Of a stretch of DNA of 64,000 nucleotides, positions 46,650-56,126 are shown one piece after another (positions within the stretch are counted from its first letter, which is position 1; every line of letters starts with the position of its first letter). The stretch comes from Fortiea contorta PCC 7126 (lineage in GTDB: Bacteria; Cyanobacteriota; Cyanobacteriia; Cyanobacteriales; Nostocaceae), in the NCBI RefSeq assembly GCF_000332295.1, contig NZ_KB235930.1, forward strand, positions 1,369,895 to 1,433,894. The letters are read 5' to 3'. Position numbers and translations under genes: made by a program. Below the pieces are notes generated by a model that did no database searches, was not told where the DNA came from, and was given only the letters and a program-made list of their open reading frames with translations.

Positions 46650-46671
46650 TTAATTTTTATAAAAATTAATT
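46648..46671. repeat. 24-bp AT palindrome at the PP2C stop
   Basis: A perfect 24-base inverted repeat of A and T (AATTAATTTTTA and its complement) starts inside the stop codon of the phosphatase gene. As a hairpin it is weak, but it may act as a 3' end. Confidence 0.6.
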
Positions 46672-46853
46672 CAGACTCTTAATCCTGTTACTAGTCCTTT
46701 GTATTTACAAAGGAAAAATTACAAATGACAACTAAAACTCTTCACTAGAAAACTAGCACATCAAGCATTCATGAAGTTTTCTAGTACATATACTCAGCAA
46801 TTTGTTCAGCCTGAGCATTTTTCCTATTTACAACTTGATAAAAATACTCTTAG

Positions 46854-46875
46854 CCTCCAAAGACCACTTTGGAGG
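46854..46875 (+). terminator. Terminator-like hairpin
   Basis: CCTCCAAA (46854-46861) pairs with TTTGGAGG (46868-46875) over a 6-base loop, followed by TTCATTTT. Probably ends the ABC1-PP2C transcript before the nblA promoter region. Confidence 0.7.
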
Positions 46876-46898
46876 TTCATTTTACACAAATCGGTTAA

Positions 46899-46927
46899 TT
46901 GACATCTTGCACTGTATACGGTATGGC
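46899..46927 (+). promoter_or_regulatory. Possible promoter of the nblA leader
   Basis: TTGACA at 46899-46904 and TATGGC at 46922-46927, 17 bases apart. The -10 is imperfect. It would give a leader of over 300 bases before nblA, including the 15-codon ORF. Confidence 0.35.
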
Positions 46928-47182
46928 GAATATAATTCACATCTATAACTTTCATTCATCTATTCTGTCCTTTCAGGAGAGGTGAGAAAGTCTGGAGAGG
47001 GATAAATCAGGCTGTTAATCCTTCTCAAGGTTCATAAATAGTGAATTTTCCAGGAATCTGCTCTAGCAGACTTGGATTTGATATCAGTGGGATTCAGTGC
47101 GAGATATCCGAACCAAAAAATACCCTAAAGGGTATGGGCATTCAGTCAAACAATTGTTATCTTTCTTAATACGGAGGAACAA

Positions 47183-47230
47183 ATGGTAGACAAATACAGC
47201 CCAAGTATTAACCCTTTGGAGCTTCTGTAA
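47183..47230 (+). CDS. 15-residue leader peptide upstream of nblA
   Basis: ATG-VDKYSPSINPLELL-stop, directly preceded by a very strong CGGAGGAAC ribosome site, 41 bp before the nblA start and on the same strand. The ribosome site is better than that of nblA itself. It may be translated and influence nblA expression, or be a small protein. Evidence is only the site and the spacing. Confidence 0.5.
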   Translation: MVDKYSPSINPLELL

Positions 47231-47271
47231 TCGATGTAACCTTTAAGCGTTGTTTTCTTTCGGAGTTAATT

Positions 47272-47469
47272 ATGAGTCAACCAATCGAACTGTCTTTGGA
47301 ACAGCAATTCAATATTCACTCATTTGCTCATCAAGTACAGCACATGAGTCATGAACAAGCTAAAGACTTTTTAGTCAAGCTGTATGAACAAATGGTAGTG
47401 CGGGAAGCAACTTACAAAGAGTTGTTGAAGCACCAGTGGGGCTTAGATACAGGTTCCACTATGGCATAG
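47272..47469 (+). CDS. nblA: NblA, phycobilisome degradation adaptor
   Basis: 65 aa, usual length. LSLEQQFNIHSFAHQVQHMS and EQAKDFLVKLYEQMVVREATYKELLKHQWG are the conserved helical hairpin that binds phycobiliproteins and brings them to Clp protease during nitrogen or sulfur starvation. Good GGAG site before the ATG. The long upstream region with a leader ORF suggests tight control; I found no clean NtcA box. Confidence 0.95.
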   Translation: MSQPIELSLEQQFNIHSFAHQVQHMSHEQAKDFLVKLYEQMVVREATYKELLKHQWGLDTGSTMA

Positions 47470-47952
47470 AGTCTTTCTAGTGTCGCAGTGGGCGACCTCC
47501 TTCTCTTGCTCGGTTCCAAGGAGGAAAGGAGCTGGGGATGCTGGGGCGTCAACTCCGATCAGTTGCTGGAAATTGACAGTTGAAAATTCCAAGTTGGGCG
47601 TTAGTAATTTTGCCTGTCTATACGCTTTAACCTCGACGTAAATCCACTAAATATATTCGCCAACACTAGTTTCTGTTTCAGAATATAACAACAGGCAGCT
47701 ATACAACTAATTAAAGAAGCTATTGCTTCGAGTCATTGTTTTTTATGAGTTTGTAGTGAACACTTAAGCTCTCAATAAAAGACTAAAGTCATGACTAGAA
47801 ATCAACTGCATCAAAATTAATGACATACAGTGCTATGTTATGTAAACGCTAATCAATCTTATTTTTCAAGCTAGCACCGGAGATAATTATATTTTTTCTC
47901 AAAAAAACTTACAACTATCCAGAGATGATTATTTACATAAATTTACACTACT
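47470..47952. other. Intergenic region with dispersed repeat
   Basis: 483 bp, no gene. An imperfect CCTCCTT/AAGGAGG hairpin lies about 20-50 bases after nblA. Bases 47745-47800 belong to a repeat family also found at 62403-62466. Confidence 0.55.
47745..47800. repeat. Dispersed ~60-bp repeat, copy 1
   Basis: Begins ATGAGTTTGTAGTGAAC and contains the partial palindromes CACTTAAG and GACTAAAGTC. A diverged copy is at 62403-62466. Neither overlaps a gene; both lie shortly after a small gene. Confidence 0.75.
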
Positions 47953-49497
47953 CTAACCGGAGAGATCGTAGGCAGAATCTGTATTCATCGCTTCTAGCTT
48001 GGTCAAAATCGCGGGTTTGATTTTCTCGTATTCATTTTTGAGTAAACTTTTACTCATTTGTGGTTCAGCAGAAGATACCAGAACTTGGCTGCTTGTGACC
48101 CACTGTTGTAGTCTTTGGCGTTGAGCAGGAGCAATGCTAGAAAGCAGTATATGATAACAGCGCTCCGGTGTCTCTCTAGCAAAAAATAATAGCTTGTAAT
48201 AACCTGCGCGTCCCAATAGTTGGGTGATTTCCTGACCTAGACTGGTTTTCAAGTCAAGGTAATAAGATAACCATTTAGGGCCATGCTTACGGTTGTAAAT
48301 CACGGTAATCCAGAGGAGCATGGGATGAGGAACAGTGATAAACAGAAATTGATTGTAGCGAGTACAGACCAGACGCTTTTGAATCTCCTGCTGTGGTAAC
48401 ATCACCCACAGAGCAGGTAAAATCTCTCCGTTGCTATGAATAGACTGGGGAAAAACAATATCAGCAATGGGTTTATCCGGGGGCCAGGAGTAAATATGAT
48501 TAACTTCCTGGGGAGAAAGGGCTTTTTTGGGAGTTTTCTGCACAGATTCCACCTTAACTATAGCTAGATTTGTCTGCAGATTACTGGTGGAGCGAATTCC
48601 CTGAGTGTGGTAATTCTGTTCTATGGATACTAAAGTTTTGAGAATTTCACTGATGTTTTGAGGGCGATCGCCGGCTGTCTTGGCTAGACAACTCATGACT
48701 AAATCTTCTACCTGTTTGGGTAATTGCAATTTGGGCGCAACTTCTGCAAAGGAACGTGGTGGTTCATGACGATGTGTCCTGTACCATGCGCCAAAAGAGG
48801 AGGTACTCACCACCAAAGGCATTTTACCCGTCAACATCTCAAACATCATTACACCCAAACTATATATGTCTGAGCGGTTATCTAGTTCTTTACCCTCCAT
48901 TTGTTCAGGAGAAGAATAAGCCAGAGTACCCAGATAATAGCTAGTGACATTGCTATCCGACTGTAGTAACTTGGCAATTCCAAAGTCCAGAACCTTAATT
49001 AACTCTCCAAAACTGGGGTCTTGAATCACCAGCAGATTGCTAGGTTTAATATCGCGGTGAATAATTGGACAGATGGCGCCGTCTACTAAAATACCATCAT
49101 GAGCGCATTGTAATCCTAAACAGATTTGACGCACCATGCTGAAAAATCTTTTTAAGGACAAACTTTCCAGACGAATGACGTTGCTAAGACTTTTGCCTTG
49201 CAAATACTCCATGACATAGAATGGTGTGTTTTTTTCATCTACGCCATAGTCCATGACGCGCACAATGTGGATGCTTTTTTGTCCCAACAAAGCACAGGTT
49301 TTTGCTTCTCGCTCAAAACGATCTTGCAAGCGCATTTTTTCGTTTTGAATAGATAGAGCGAGAAACTTGACAGCAACGGGTACACCCCCCAGCAAAATAT
49401 CCTTAGCACGATAAACTCTCCCCATAGCTCCAGTACCGATTAATTCTTGAAGTTGGTAGCGTTTACTGAGTAGACGACCGATGTTGGGGTCTGACAT
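47953..49497 (-). CDS. Ser/Thr protein kinase
   Basis: 514 aa. Kinase domain at about 12-280: GTGAMGRVYRAKD (P-loop), VAVKFL (Lys), HRDIKPSNLLV, VLDFGIAKL and GTLAYSSPEQ, then SDIYSLGVMMFEMLTG. The C-terminal half (about 300-500) is a soluble domain I do not recognise, present in cyanobacterial kinases; it has no obvious membrane helix. Acts in the cytosol; target unknown. A small conserved gene lies about 70 bp upstream on the same strand. Confidence 0.88.
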   Translation of the reverse strand: MSDPNIGRLLSKRYQLQELIGTGAMGRVYRAKDILLGGVPVAVKFLALSIQNEKMRLQDRFEREAKTCALLGQKSIHIVRVMDYGVDEKNTPFYVMEYLQGKSLSNVIRLESLSLKRFFSMVRQICLGLQCAHDGILVDGAICPIIHRDIKPSNLLVIQDPSFGELIKVLDFGIAKLLQSDSNVTSYYLGTLAYSSPEQMEGKELDNRSDIYSLGVMMFEMLTGKMPLVVSTSSFGAWYRTHRHEPPRSFAEVAPKLQLPKQVEDLVMSCLAKTAGDRPQNISEILKTLVSIEQNYHTQGIRSTSNLQTNLAIVKVESVQKTPKKALSPQEVNHIYSWPPDKPIADIVFPQSIHSNGEILPALWVMLPQQEIQKRLVCTRYNQFLFITVPHPMLLWITVIYNRKHGPKWLSYYLDLKTSLGQEITQLLGRAGYYKLLFFARETPERCYHILLSSIAPAQRQRLQQWVTSSQVLVSSAEPQMSKSLLKNEYEKIKPAILTKLEAMNTDSAYDLSG

Positions 49498-49566
49498 AGA
49501 AAATTTGATGAAGGAATGGGGATTGAGGGGGATGGGGAAGTGCGTTATTTGTTATTTGTAAAAGTT

Positions 49567-50013
49567 TTAGGTGTATTGACGCTCGATACTGGCTTCTATT
49601 GTACTGTCTAAAAAATGACCAGCCAGGATACCACTACTTAAATAATATGTATTATCTGATATTCTATATAGGGTTTCAAAGCCAGTACGACGTTGGCGAT
49701 CGCCTAGTACCCAGTAGCGCTGCACTATTGTGGATAGACCAATCCAGCCTTCGCCTTCAATCTGACCCAAAATATTGTGTTGCAGTAAAAAAGTGTACTG
49801 ACGTTCATCGCTATGTAGATAACCTTTATACTGCATGGATATTTCCTGGCGATCGCTACCAGGAAAAATTAACTTTGTGGCCATAGTGAACCAGTTATCT
49901 CGATTCCAAGCCACCAAGGTCATCCCCTTAACGCTTATTGGCATAGCATTACGTTCTAGCCAATTTCCTTGTATTGTCCAGCGTCCGGGCTGCATTAAAA
50001 AAGTGTGCACCAC
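49567..50013 (-). CDS. Conserved hypothetical cyanobacterial protein
   Basis: 148 aa from the GTG at 50013. Beta-rich, with FLMQPGRWTIQGNWLERN, MPISVKGMTLVAWNRDNWFTM and GEGWIGLSTIVQRYWVLGDRQRR. No named family known to me. The frame stays open upstream to 50076 and encodes sensible residues (ITEHFSVYVPGETRR) but has no ATG, GTG or TTG there. The true start may be a rare codon such as ATC/ATT, or there is a sequence change. Confidence 0.55.
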   Translation of the reverse strand: MVHTFLMQPGRWTIQGNWLERNAMPISVKGMTLVAWNRDNWFTMATKLIFPGSDRQEISMQYKGYLHSDERQYTFLLQHNILGQIEGEGWIGLSTIVQRYWVLGDRQRRTGFETLYRISDNTYYLSSGILAGHFLDSTIEASIERQYT

Positions 50014-50121
50014 TTTGTCGGTTCCTTGTCTTCGAGTTTCACCAGGAACATAGACAGAAAAATGTTCGGTGATAAATCAGTACAGTATAGCCTTGAGATT
50101 TTGTCTGTGAAAGTATAGCAG

Positions 50122-51288
50122 CTATGTTGCTTGATACGCCGGGTGTACTTCTCCTAATGGTATTTCCTCAAAGGCACCGGTGGCTGCGGGGAGGTTTCCA
50201 GGAAGGTTCATTTGTCGCCAGTAGGCGAGAACTGCAAAGGCGATCGCTTCTTTAAAATCTGCATTCAAACCTGCTTCATCGGTGGTCAACACTGGTATTG
50301 ACGACAACAAAAACTGTAAGCGTTGCTTTAAATAAAGATTGCGACTACCACCACCACATAATAATACTTGCTGGGGCATTTCCGGTAAAAACAGGCGGTA
50401 ACTGTGAGCAATAGAAGCGGCTGTTAGTTCTGTCAGTGTCGCCAAGAAATCCGCTGGGCTGAGTTGATGCGGTTCGGCGTCTTGTAAACATTGTTGCAAA
50501 TAGCTCACACCAAATAGCTCTCTACCAGTAGATTTCGGTGGGGGTAGGTGAAAGTAATCTTGGTTGAGCCATTGTGCAACTAAATTTAAACAGGGAGTAC
50601 CGCTAGCTGCCCATTTGCCATCTTGATCATACGTCTTTGCACCTGCACTTAAGTGCTCTACCGCTAGATCCAGTAGGCTATTTCCAGGCCCAGTATCCCA
50701 ACCCCGAATTTTAGAGAGCCACTCACCATGGCGTGGGGGAATATACGCAACATTACCGATACCGCCAATATTTTGAATACAACGCCCTGCTTGGGGATGA
50801 CTAAGCAAAAAGGCGTCAACTCTGGGTACTAAAGGGGCGCCATGACCGCCAACAGCAATATCTGCGACGCGAAAGTTACTGATGGTGGTAATTCCTGTCT
50901 GGTGAGCAATCAAAGCACCACGACCAAGTTGTAAACTGTAACCCAATGAAGGATGGGGCGGTCGATGGTAAACAGTTTGACCGTGGGAACCAATTAAGGT
51001 TGCTGGCTGTTGACCAATTTGGATATCTTGGGCGGCTTGAGCAAAGGCTAAGGCGATCGCATCATCTATCTGTGCTAATTCTGCCATGGAGATGGCATCG
51101 CCAGCACAAACCGCTAAAATTCTTTCCCTGAGTTGGGCGGGGTAGGGATAGGTGGCTCTAGCGACTAACTCAATTTTGAGATCGAAATCTGTACCGATAA
51201 TTTCTACCAAAGCGGCGTCTATACCGTCTACGGATGTGCCACTAATTAAACCAATAACACGAGTGATGCTCTGATTTACTGAAGACAT
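50122..51288 (-). CDS. anmK: Anhydro-N-acetylmuramic acid kinase AnmK
   Basis: 388 aa from the ATG at 51288. Phosphorylates and opens 1,6-anhydro-MurNAc during peptidoglycan recycling. Family motifs: [20 protein letters not shown] (phosphate loop), [29 protein letters not shown] (catalytic Asp region), [24 protein letters not shown] and [13 protein letters not shown] fold. Single gene, next to the FHA gene on the other strand. Confidence 0.93.
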   Translation of the reverse strand: MSSVNQSITRVIGLISGTSVDGIDAALVEIIGTDFDLKIELVARATYPYPAQLRERILAVCAGDAISMAELAQIDDAIALAFAQAAQDIQIGQQPATLIGSHGQTVYHRPPHPSLGYSLQLGRGALIAHQTGITTISNFRVADIAVGGHGAPLVPRVDAFLLSHPQAGRCIQNIGGIGNVAYIPPRHGEWLSKIRGWDTGPGNSLLDLAVEHLSAGAKTYDQDGKWAASGTPCLNLVAQWLNQDYFHLPPPKSTGRELFGVSYLQQCLQDAEPHQLSPADFLATLTELTAASIAHSYRLFLPEMPQQVLLCGGGSRNLYLKQRLQFLLSSIPVLTTDEAGLNADFKEAIAFAVLAYWRQMNLPGNLPAATGAFEEIPLGEVHPAYQAT

Positions 51289-51571
51289 TGACACAGATAG
51301 GTGTTTGTGTGCATGGGGTAGTTGATGACATCAAACTTCCCCTGTGAAAATTTTATGTTTTTTTCAGGGCGATCGCTCTTGCCTGATTTCGTTTTTCCGG
51401 CTCGGTCGCAAACACATACTACTATTTTTGCTTTTTTTGTAATTGCATAATAAAATTTTAATAATTAGGGGTTTCTTTAAAAACATTCTTCATATTTTTT
51501 AATTAAGTGTTACATAAAATCTCTGAAAAACCCGATATGTGTTCCTGTTACTGACCTCAGAGGAAATATTC

Positions 51572-52360
51572 ATGACCGAAATCAGCAAGTCGCGTGTGTT
51601 CGCAGTCAAAAACTCGCCGATAATGGCCGAGTTACAACAGCAAGAACTAGAAAGGCAATTGAGTTTATTTCAATTATTTCGCAAGTTGTATGAACACCAC
51701 AGCGACCTTTTAGAGGAGATTTTCCAGTTAGAGAATATAAAACAGCGATCGCTCAGGGGTGTCGGGAATTATTATATACAAGGTGTCGTAGATGCTTCTG
51801 CGGTATATCTGATGACTAACCTCAGTGAAAAAAAGTCACAAAGGTTACAACAACCACAGGGAATTTGGACAATAGGCAGTGATAGCAATAGCGGAATTCA
51901 GATTGCTGAAGCGTATTTATCTGAGCGTCATGGGGCTATTCAATACGTTGAAGGACAAGGTTTTTATTTAATCGACTTTAATAGTACTAACGGCTCCTTC
52001 GTCAATGGTGAGCCAGTGTATCAACCGACACTCATTAAAGATGGCGATCGCCTGCGATTAGGTGGTATAACTTTTAATTTTTTCGAGAATTCTACCTGTT
52101 GCACTCTACCAACTGTGGCAGTAGAATTACTGATGCAACTTGTACCTCGCCTGGATAGCGATTCAGCAACTTTGGTGAATATTCACCAAGACATATCAAA
52201 TCAACTGACTCCGATACAGAACGAAGTCATAGAAGTTCACCGAGAATCCAGCTTAATTGCAGATTTGGAACCTGAGCGATTAGATAGCTTCACCGCAGAG
52301 GAGAAGTCAGAAATTTTAGACCGTTTATTTCGCCAACAAGCAACTGATAATTGCCGTTAA
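51572..52360 (+). CDS. FHA-domain protein
   Basis: 262 aa from the ATG at 51572 (AGAGGAAA site; the upstream GTG is rejected). Forkhead-associated domain at about 92-175: IWTIGSDSNSGIQI, LSERHGAIQYV, LIDFNSTNGSFVNG and DGDRLRLGGITFNFF, the phosphothreonine-binding loops. The N-terminal part is helical and the C-terminal part polar. It may read phosphorylated targets of Ser/Thr kinases, two of which are encoded in this window; pairing is inference. Confidence 0.85.
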   Translation: MTEISKSRVFAVKNSPIMAELQQQELERQLSLFQLFRKLYEHHSDLLEEIFQLENIKQRSLRGVGNYYIQGVVDASAVYLMTNLSEKKSQRLQQPQGIWTIGSDSNSGIQIAEAYLSERHGAIQYVEGQGFYLIDFNSTNGSFVNGEPVYQPTLIKDGDRLRLGGITFNFFENSTCCTLPTVAVELLMQLVPRLDSDSATLVNIHQDISNQLTPIQNEVIEVHRESSLIADLEPERLDSFTAEEKSEILDRLFRQQATDNCR

Positions 52361-52444
52361 AAATTAGCAAATTTCCAACAGTTTTATTATTAACTTCAGA
52401 TAATTTATAATTCAAGGTGGGAAAAACCCACCTATCTCTCGTGC

Positions 52445-53521
52445 TTATTCTTCTTCTAATTCGATTTCTTCCTCTTCTTCATCTTCGCTAGACTTAGCCA
52501 CAGAGTTAGCAGAAACCACCGCTCCTTTATCGAGTTTTTCACGCACTTGCTGTTTAATTTTTTCCGCAAATTCGGGTTTTTCTTCTAAAAACTTAATCGC
52601 ATTGTCTCTTCCTTGGGAAATGTTATCACCGTTGTAGCTGTACCACGCACCTTTGCGGAGTAAAACCCCGGTTTCTTCCGCTAAATCCACAAGACAACCC
52701 AAGGTGGAAACCCCTTTACCAAAAATAATGTCAAACTCGGCGATTCTAAAAGGTGGTGCGACTTTATTTTTCGCAACTTTGACTTTAACTCTGTTCCCAA
52801 ATTCGTCTGTACCTTTCTTCAAGGTTTGAATCCGGCGAATATCTAGGCGCACCGAAGCGTAAAATTTCAATGCGTTACCACCAGTGGTGGTTTCTGGGCT
52901 ACCGTAGGTGACACCGATTTTTTGTCGCAACTGGTTGATAAATATTACCGTACAGCCAGATTTACCTATATTCCCAGTAATTTTACGTAGAGCTTGACTC
53001 ATTAACCGCGCTTGCAAACCAACATGAGCATCGCCCATATCGCCTTCAATTTCAGCGCGGGGAACCAGTGCTGCTACTGAGTCAATAACGACAATATCCA
53101 CTGCTGCAGAGCGGACTAACTGATCGACAATTTCTAAAGCTGATTCGCCAGTGTCTGGTTGGGAAACCAGGAGATTTTCAATATCCACACCCAATGCTTG
53201 GGCGTAGGTAGGATCAAGGGCGTGTTCAGCATCAACAAAGGCGGCTATACCGCCATTTTTTTGCACTTCAGCGAGGGCGTGTAGGGCTACTGTGGTCTTA
53301 CCGGAACTTTCGGGGCCATAGATTTCAATCACCCGTCCTTTAGGTAAACCGCCACCTAATGCTAAATCTAGGGTGAGCGCCCCTGTGGAGATTGTCTCTA
53401 CCCGCATCCGGGTTGCATCACCCAAGCGCATGATTGCTCCTTTACCGAAGCTGCGCTCAATCTGGTTTAGTACAATGTTTAGCGCTTTTTGCTTGCCAGA
53501 AGTATCGGTGTTGGTAGCCAT
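52445..53521 (-). CDS. recA: RecA recombinase
   Basis: 358 aa. [17 protein letters not shown] (Walker A), [17 protein letters not shown] (Walker B) and [20 protein letters not shown] (L2 loop) are intact. The C-terminal tail is acidic ([13 protein letters not shown]), as in other RecA. Drives homologous recombination and LexA cleavage. Preceded by a LexA-like box. Confidence 0.96.
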   Translation of the reverse strand: MATNTDTSGKQKALNIVLNQIERSFGKGAIMRLGDATRMRVETISTGALTLDLALGGGLPKGRVIEIYGPESSGKTTVALHALAEVQKNGGIAAFVDAEHALDPTYAQALGVDIENLLVSQPDTGESALEIVDQLVRSAAVDIVVIDSVAALVPRAEIEGDMGDAHVGLQARLMSQALRKITGNIGKSGCTVIFINQLRQKIGVTYGSPETTTGGNALKFYASVRLDIRRIQTLKKGTDEFGNRVKVKVAKNKVAPPFRIAEFDIIFGKGVSTLGCLVDLAEETGVLLRKGAWYSYNGDNISQGRDNAIKFLEEKPEFAEKIKQQVREKLDKGAVVSANSVAKSSEDEEEEEIELEEE

Positions 53522-53555
53522 TAGAGCCTCTAAGTGTTGGTTGGGGAGTCTAAGT

Positions 53556-53569
53556 AGAACAGATATACT
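53556..53569 (-). promoter_or_regulatory. LexA-like SOS box upstream of recA
   Basis: Minus strand AGTATATCTGTTCT matches the cyanobacterial LexA consensus RGTACNNNDGTWCB at 13 of 14 positions (C to T at one). It lies 35-48 bases before the recA start. Single mismatch, so real but weak binding is plausible. Confidence 0.6.
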
Positions 53570-53809
53570 ATTTTAGCTAGAAATTATTGAGAATAGGGCT
53601 TGCTAAATTAAAAATATAAGTGTGACAAGATTTTAGCGCGATCGCTACCCGATTTGGGTGCTCCAGCAAAAATATACTAACTTGTATTCAGAGCTAGCTT
53701 TGGGCAGCGGGTTAGCGAGTAGTCTCCAGCATTGATAAGTTTAGTAAAGTTACCTGCTCCGTTAACTGTGGCGATCAGCTAAATATCAATCTTCGTCGGT
53801 GTTCTGCAA

Positions 53810-54223
53810 ATGACTCATTACCAAAAGCTACTGAGAGTTTCCACAACTGGCAAATCCTTCTATAATATCACAGCCAAAATTGCGGCGATCGTTGCTGAAT
53901 CGGGGGTAGAAACGGGATTGTGTACTTTATTTTTACGCCACACTTCCGCTAGTCTGGTGATTCAAGAAAATGCTGACCCTGATGTGCTGGTGGATTTAGC
54001 CGATTTCATGGCTAGACTTGTCCCCGAATCTGGTAAGTATATTCACGATGCTGAAGGTGCTGATGATATGCCAGCACACATTCGTACTGCGCTGACTCAC
54101 ACCTCGGAACATATCCCGATAAATAGCGGTTATTTAGTGTTGGGTACTTGGCAAGGTATCTATATTTGGGAACATCGTCAACGAAGTCACACGCGGGAGT
54201 TGGTTGTGCACATTTCGGGATAA
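53810..54223 (+). CDS. YjbQ/UPF0047 family protein
   Basis: 137 aa, full length. FLRHTSASLVIQENADPDVLVDL, HIRTALTHTSEHIPI and GTWQGIYIWEHR are the family motifs. Members have weak thiamine-phosphate-synthase activity; the true role is unsettled. The Nif3-like gene begins 17 bp after its stop, so they are likely cotranscribed. Confidence 0.85.
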   Translation: MTHYQKLLRVSTTGKSFYNITAKIAAIVAESGVETGLCTLFLRHTSASLVIQENADPDVLVDLADFMARLVPESGKYIHDAEGADDMPAHIRTALTHTSEHIPINSGYLVLGTWQGIYIWEHRQRSHTRELVVHISG

Positions 54224-54239
54224 ATCATTTGTGTTTGTC

Positions 54240-55028
54240 ATGAAAATAGCTGATTTAATTAGTTGGTTTGAAGCATGGGCTAATCCGGCTTGGTGTGAAA
54301 GCTGGGATAATTGCGGTTGGCAGGTTGAGCCAGGGGTTTTGCAGTCTGAGGCTAGGGTTTTGGTCTGTTTAACTCCGACTTTGGCGGTGATGCAAGAGGC
54401 GATCTCTCTTGGTGCTAATCTGATATTTGCTCACCATCCGCTGATTTTTAACCCTCTCAAATCTCTACGCACTGGAGAGGCGATCGCAGAAATGATCAGG
54501 TTGGCTTTGATTCATAATATCGGTATCTACAGCGCCCATACTAATTTTGATCAAGTCGATGATGGTACGGCTGACGTTTTGGCGCAAATTCTAGAATTGC
54601 AAGCAGTTTCTCCTGTAGTATCAACCCAAACAGGTTTGGGTTATGGGCGGGTGGGGTCGCTTGCGCCTGCTTTAACTTTAGAAGATTTACTCTCATTGAT
54701 CCACAAGCGGCTTGCGCCCGCCCACCTGCTAGTTTCGCCAATTGCAGATTTGCAACAAGTCATTTCCAGAATTGCTGTTTTGGGTGGTTCGGGGGCTAGT
54801 TATATTTCAGCGGTGGTGAAAACTGGGGCTGAAGCTTATTTGACGGCTGATTGTAAGTTCCACCAGTTCCAAGAAAGCCGCGATCGCCATCTGATTTTAA
54901 TCGATGCTGGACATTATGCCACTGAACGCCCGGCGTGCGATCGCTTAGTACAAAAATTTCGCTCTCTTCACGTCGATTGGGTGCAATTGAGCAGCAAAGA
55001 TGAGGATTTCCGCTGGTTTTTTCCTTAG
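54240..55028 (+). CDS. Nif3-like dinuclear metal-centre protein
   Basis: 262 aa from the ATG at 54240. NCGWQVEPG, FAHHPLIFNPLKSLRTGE, IYSAHTNFDQVDDG and the C-terminal LIDAGHYATERPACDRL bind two metals (GTP cyclohydrolase 1 type 2/NIF3, DUF34). Central GGSGASYISAVVKTGAEAYLTAD is typical. Biochemical role unclear in bacteria. Confidence 0.88.
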   Translation: MKIADLISWFEAWANPAWCESWDNCGWQVEPGVLQSEARVLVCLTPTLAVMQEAISLGANLIFAHHPLIFNPLKSLRTGEAIAEMIRLALIHNIGIYSAHTNFDQVDDGTADVLAQILELQAVSPVVSTQTGLGYGRVGSLAPALTLEDLLSLIHKRLAPAHLLVSPIADLQQVISRIAVLGGSGASYISAVVKTGAEAYLTADCKFHQFQESRDRHLILIDAGHYATERPACDRLVQKFRSLHVDWVQLSSKDEDFRWFFP

Positions 55029-55059
55029 TTCCAGATCTATTGTTTATTGGTGGGGTAAA

Positions 55060-55087
55060 TTCAGACTTCAGACTTCAGACTTCATAC
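55060..55087. repeat. Heptanucleotide repeat (TTCAGAC)n
   Basis: Three copies of TTCAGAC and one TTCATAC, 32 bases after the nif3-like gene. Confidence 0.85.
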
Positions 55088-55258
55088 TTTAGTTAACCGT
55101 GTCATTACGTTATTTTCACGATTATATTGCGGTACTGATTTCTGTGATAAAAATCACATAAAGATGTAATTATGATCACTACCCCATTTGTTCCATGTCA
55201 ATCAGCAAAGTAAAAAAATGTTTCACACTGGAGGTAATAAGTAGCTCAATCTGCCCTG

Positions 55259-55480
55259 ATGACCATGATTCGCACACTTGTTGAATCTGCTTTCCAAACT
55301 GGATGTCTTAGCGTGGCGTCTGAAGGTTTACTTTATCAAGTGCTAGCGAGCAAGTGCTATCGACAGGATGACTTGGCAGCGATCGCGGCTTTGTATGATG
55401 CTGTTCATGCTGGACAAATTAAACGAGAAGCACCCACAGAATTGCGACTGGAATTTCCCATAGGGCGCAAATCTTGCTGA
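55259..55480 (+). CDS. Small conserved cyanobacterial protein
   Basis: 73 aa. TLVESAFQTGCLSVASEGLLYQVLASKCYRQ and LAAIAALYDAVHAGQIKREA form a helical domain. I do not know a function. A GGAGG lies rather far upstream (about 25 bases), so an internal Met (third codon) could be the start. Confidence 0.6.
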   Translation: MTMIRTLVESAFQTGCLSVASEGLLYQVLASKCYRQDDLAAIAALYDAVHAGQIKREAPTELRLEFPIGRKSC

Positions 55481-56126
55481 TACTCTCGCAACAAGAGGAG
55501 ACGGGAAGTATAATAGCCACCAAACACCAGTAACTCAAAACTTTAAGGACGCCATTGTTTGCGAAGAAACCACTAAAAATGCCCAGCCCTACTCAATAAT
55601 TACTCATTGAGCCGCCAGAATCCGGGTGACACGGCTCCAAGTTTTTTTTGGCTATAGTTCTAAATACAGTTCAGGTAAGCAAAAGAATGAGTTAAGATCA
55701 AATACATAGGGGCAAAAGTACAGCCGAGTTACCGGACTTCCCAGCAATGCCAATAAATACAAGTAGGCAACTCAAACAACCGCAATCAACACTTGTTTTG
55801 GAGTATCTATTGTTACATAATGGTAGGAAGAACTCACCAGCAAGTATTAACCTGGTTAGGAAAACTCCCGAATTGTATGACTTCTATGAAGCAGACATTC
55901 GTTTTCATGAGCCTTAACGAGAATTAGGGCAACTGGTACAGTAGATGCTAGTTTACGATCCAAAATTTTCCCAGATTTTGACAACCACGAGCAAGTCTTT
56001 GAATTGGATCATAAAGATGTACTGTTACTGAACCGGAAAGCTACTCTCTCACGGGCGTTATGTAATGGGGTAAAACCCAGATTTTGACAGGTTTAACTAC
56101 GTTGTTTATAAAGGCAGAAGCAGTAC
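55481..56126. other. Intergenic region with hairpin and a degenerate coding remnant
   Basis: About 645 bp. A hairpin-like piece near 55611-55640 (AGCCG/CGGCT) is followed by eight T, possibly a terminator of the small gene. Further on is a decayed coding remnant (below). Confidence 0.5.
55850..56085 (+). pseudogene. Degenerate gene remnant, family unknown
   Basis: Pieces that look coding appear in more than one frame: LYDFYEADIRFHEP, then after a stop RELGQLVQ and another stop MLVYDPKFSQIL; a frame change gives NHEQVFELDHKDVLLLNRKA and LSRAL, ended by a stop. At least two stops and one frameshift. I do not recognise the parent protein. Confidence 0.4.

Noticed and set aside
47226-47239. GTAATCGATGTAAC as an NtcA site before nblA
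   Set aside because: It matches only the loose GT-N10-AC form and lies too close to the start codon for an activator site.
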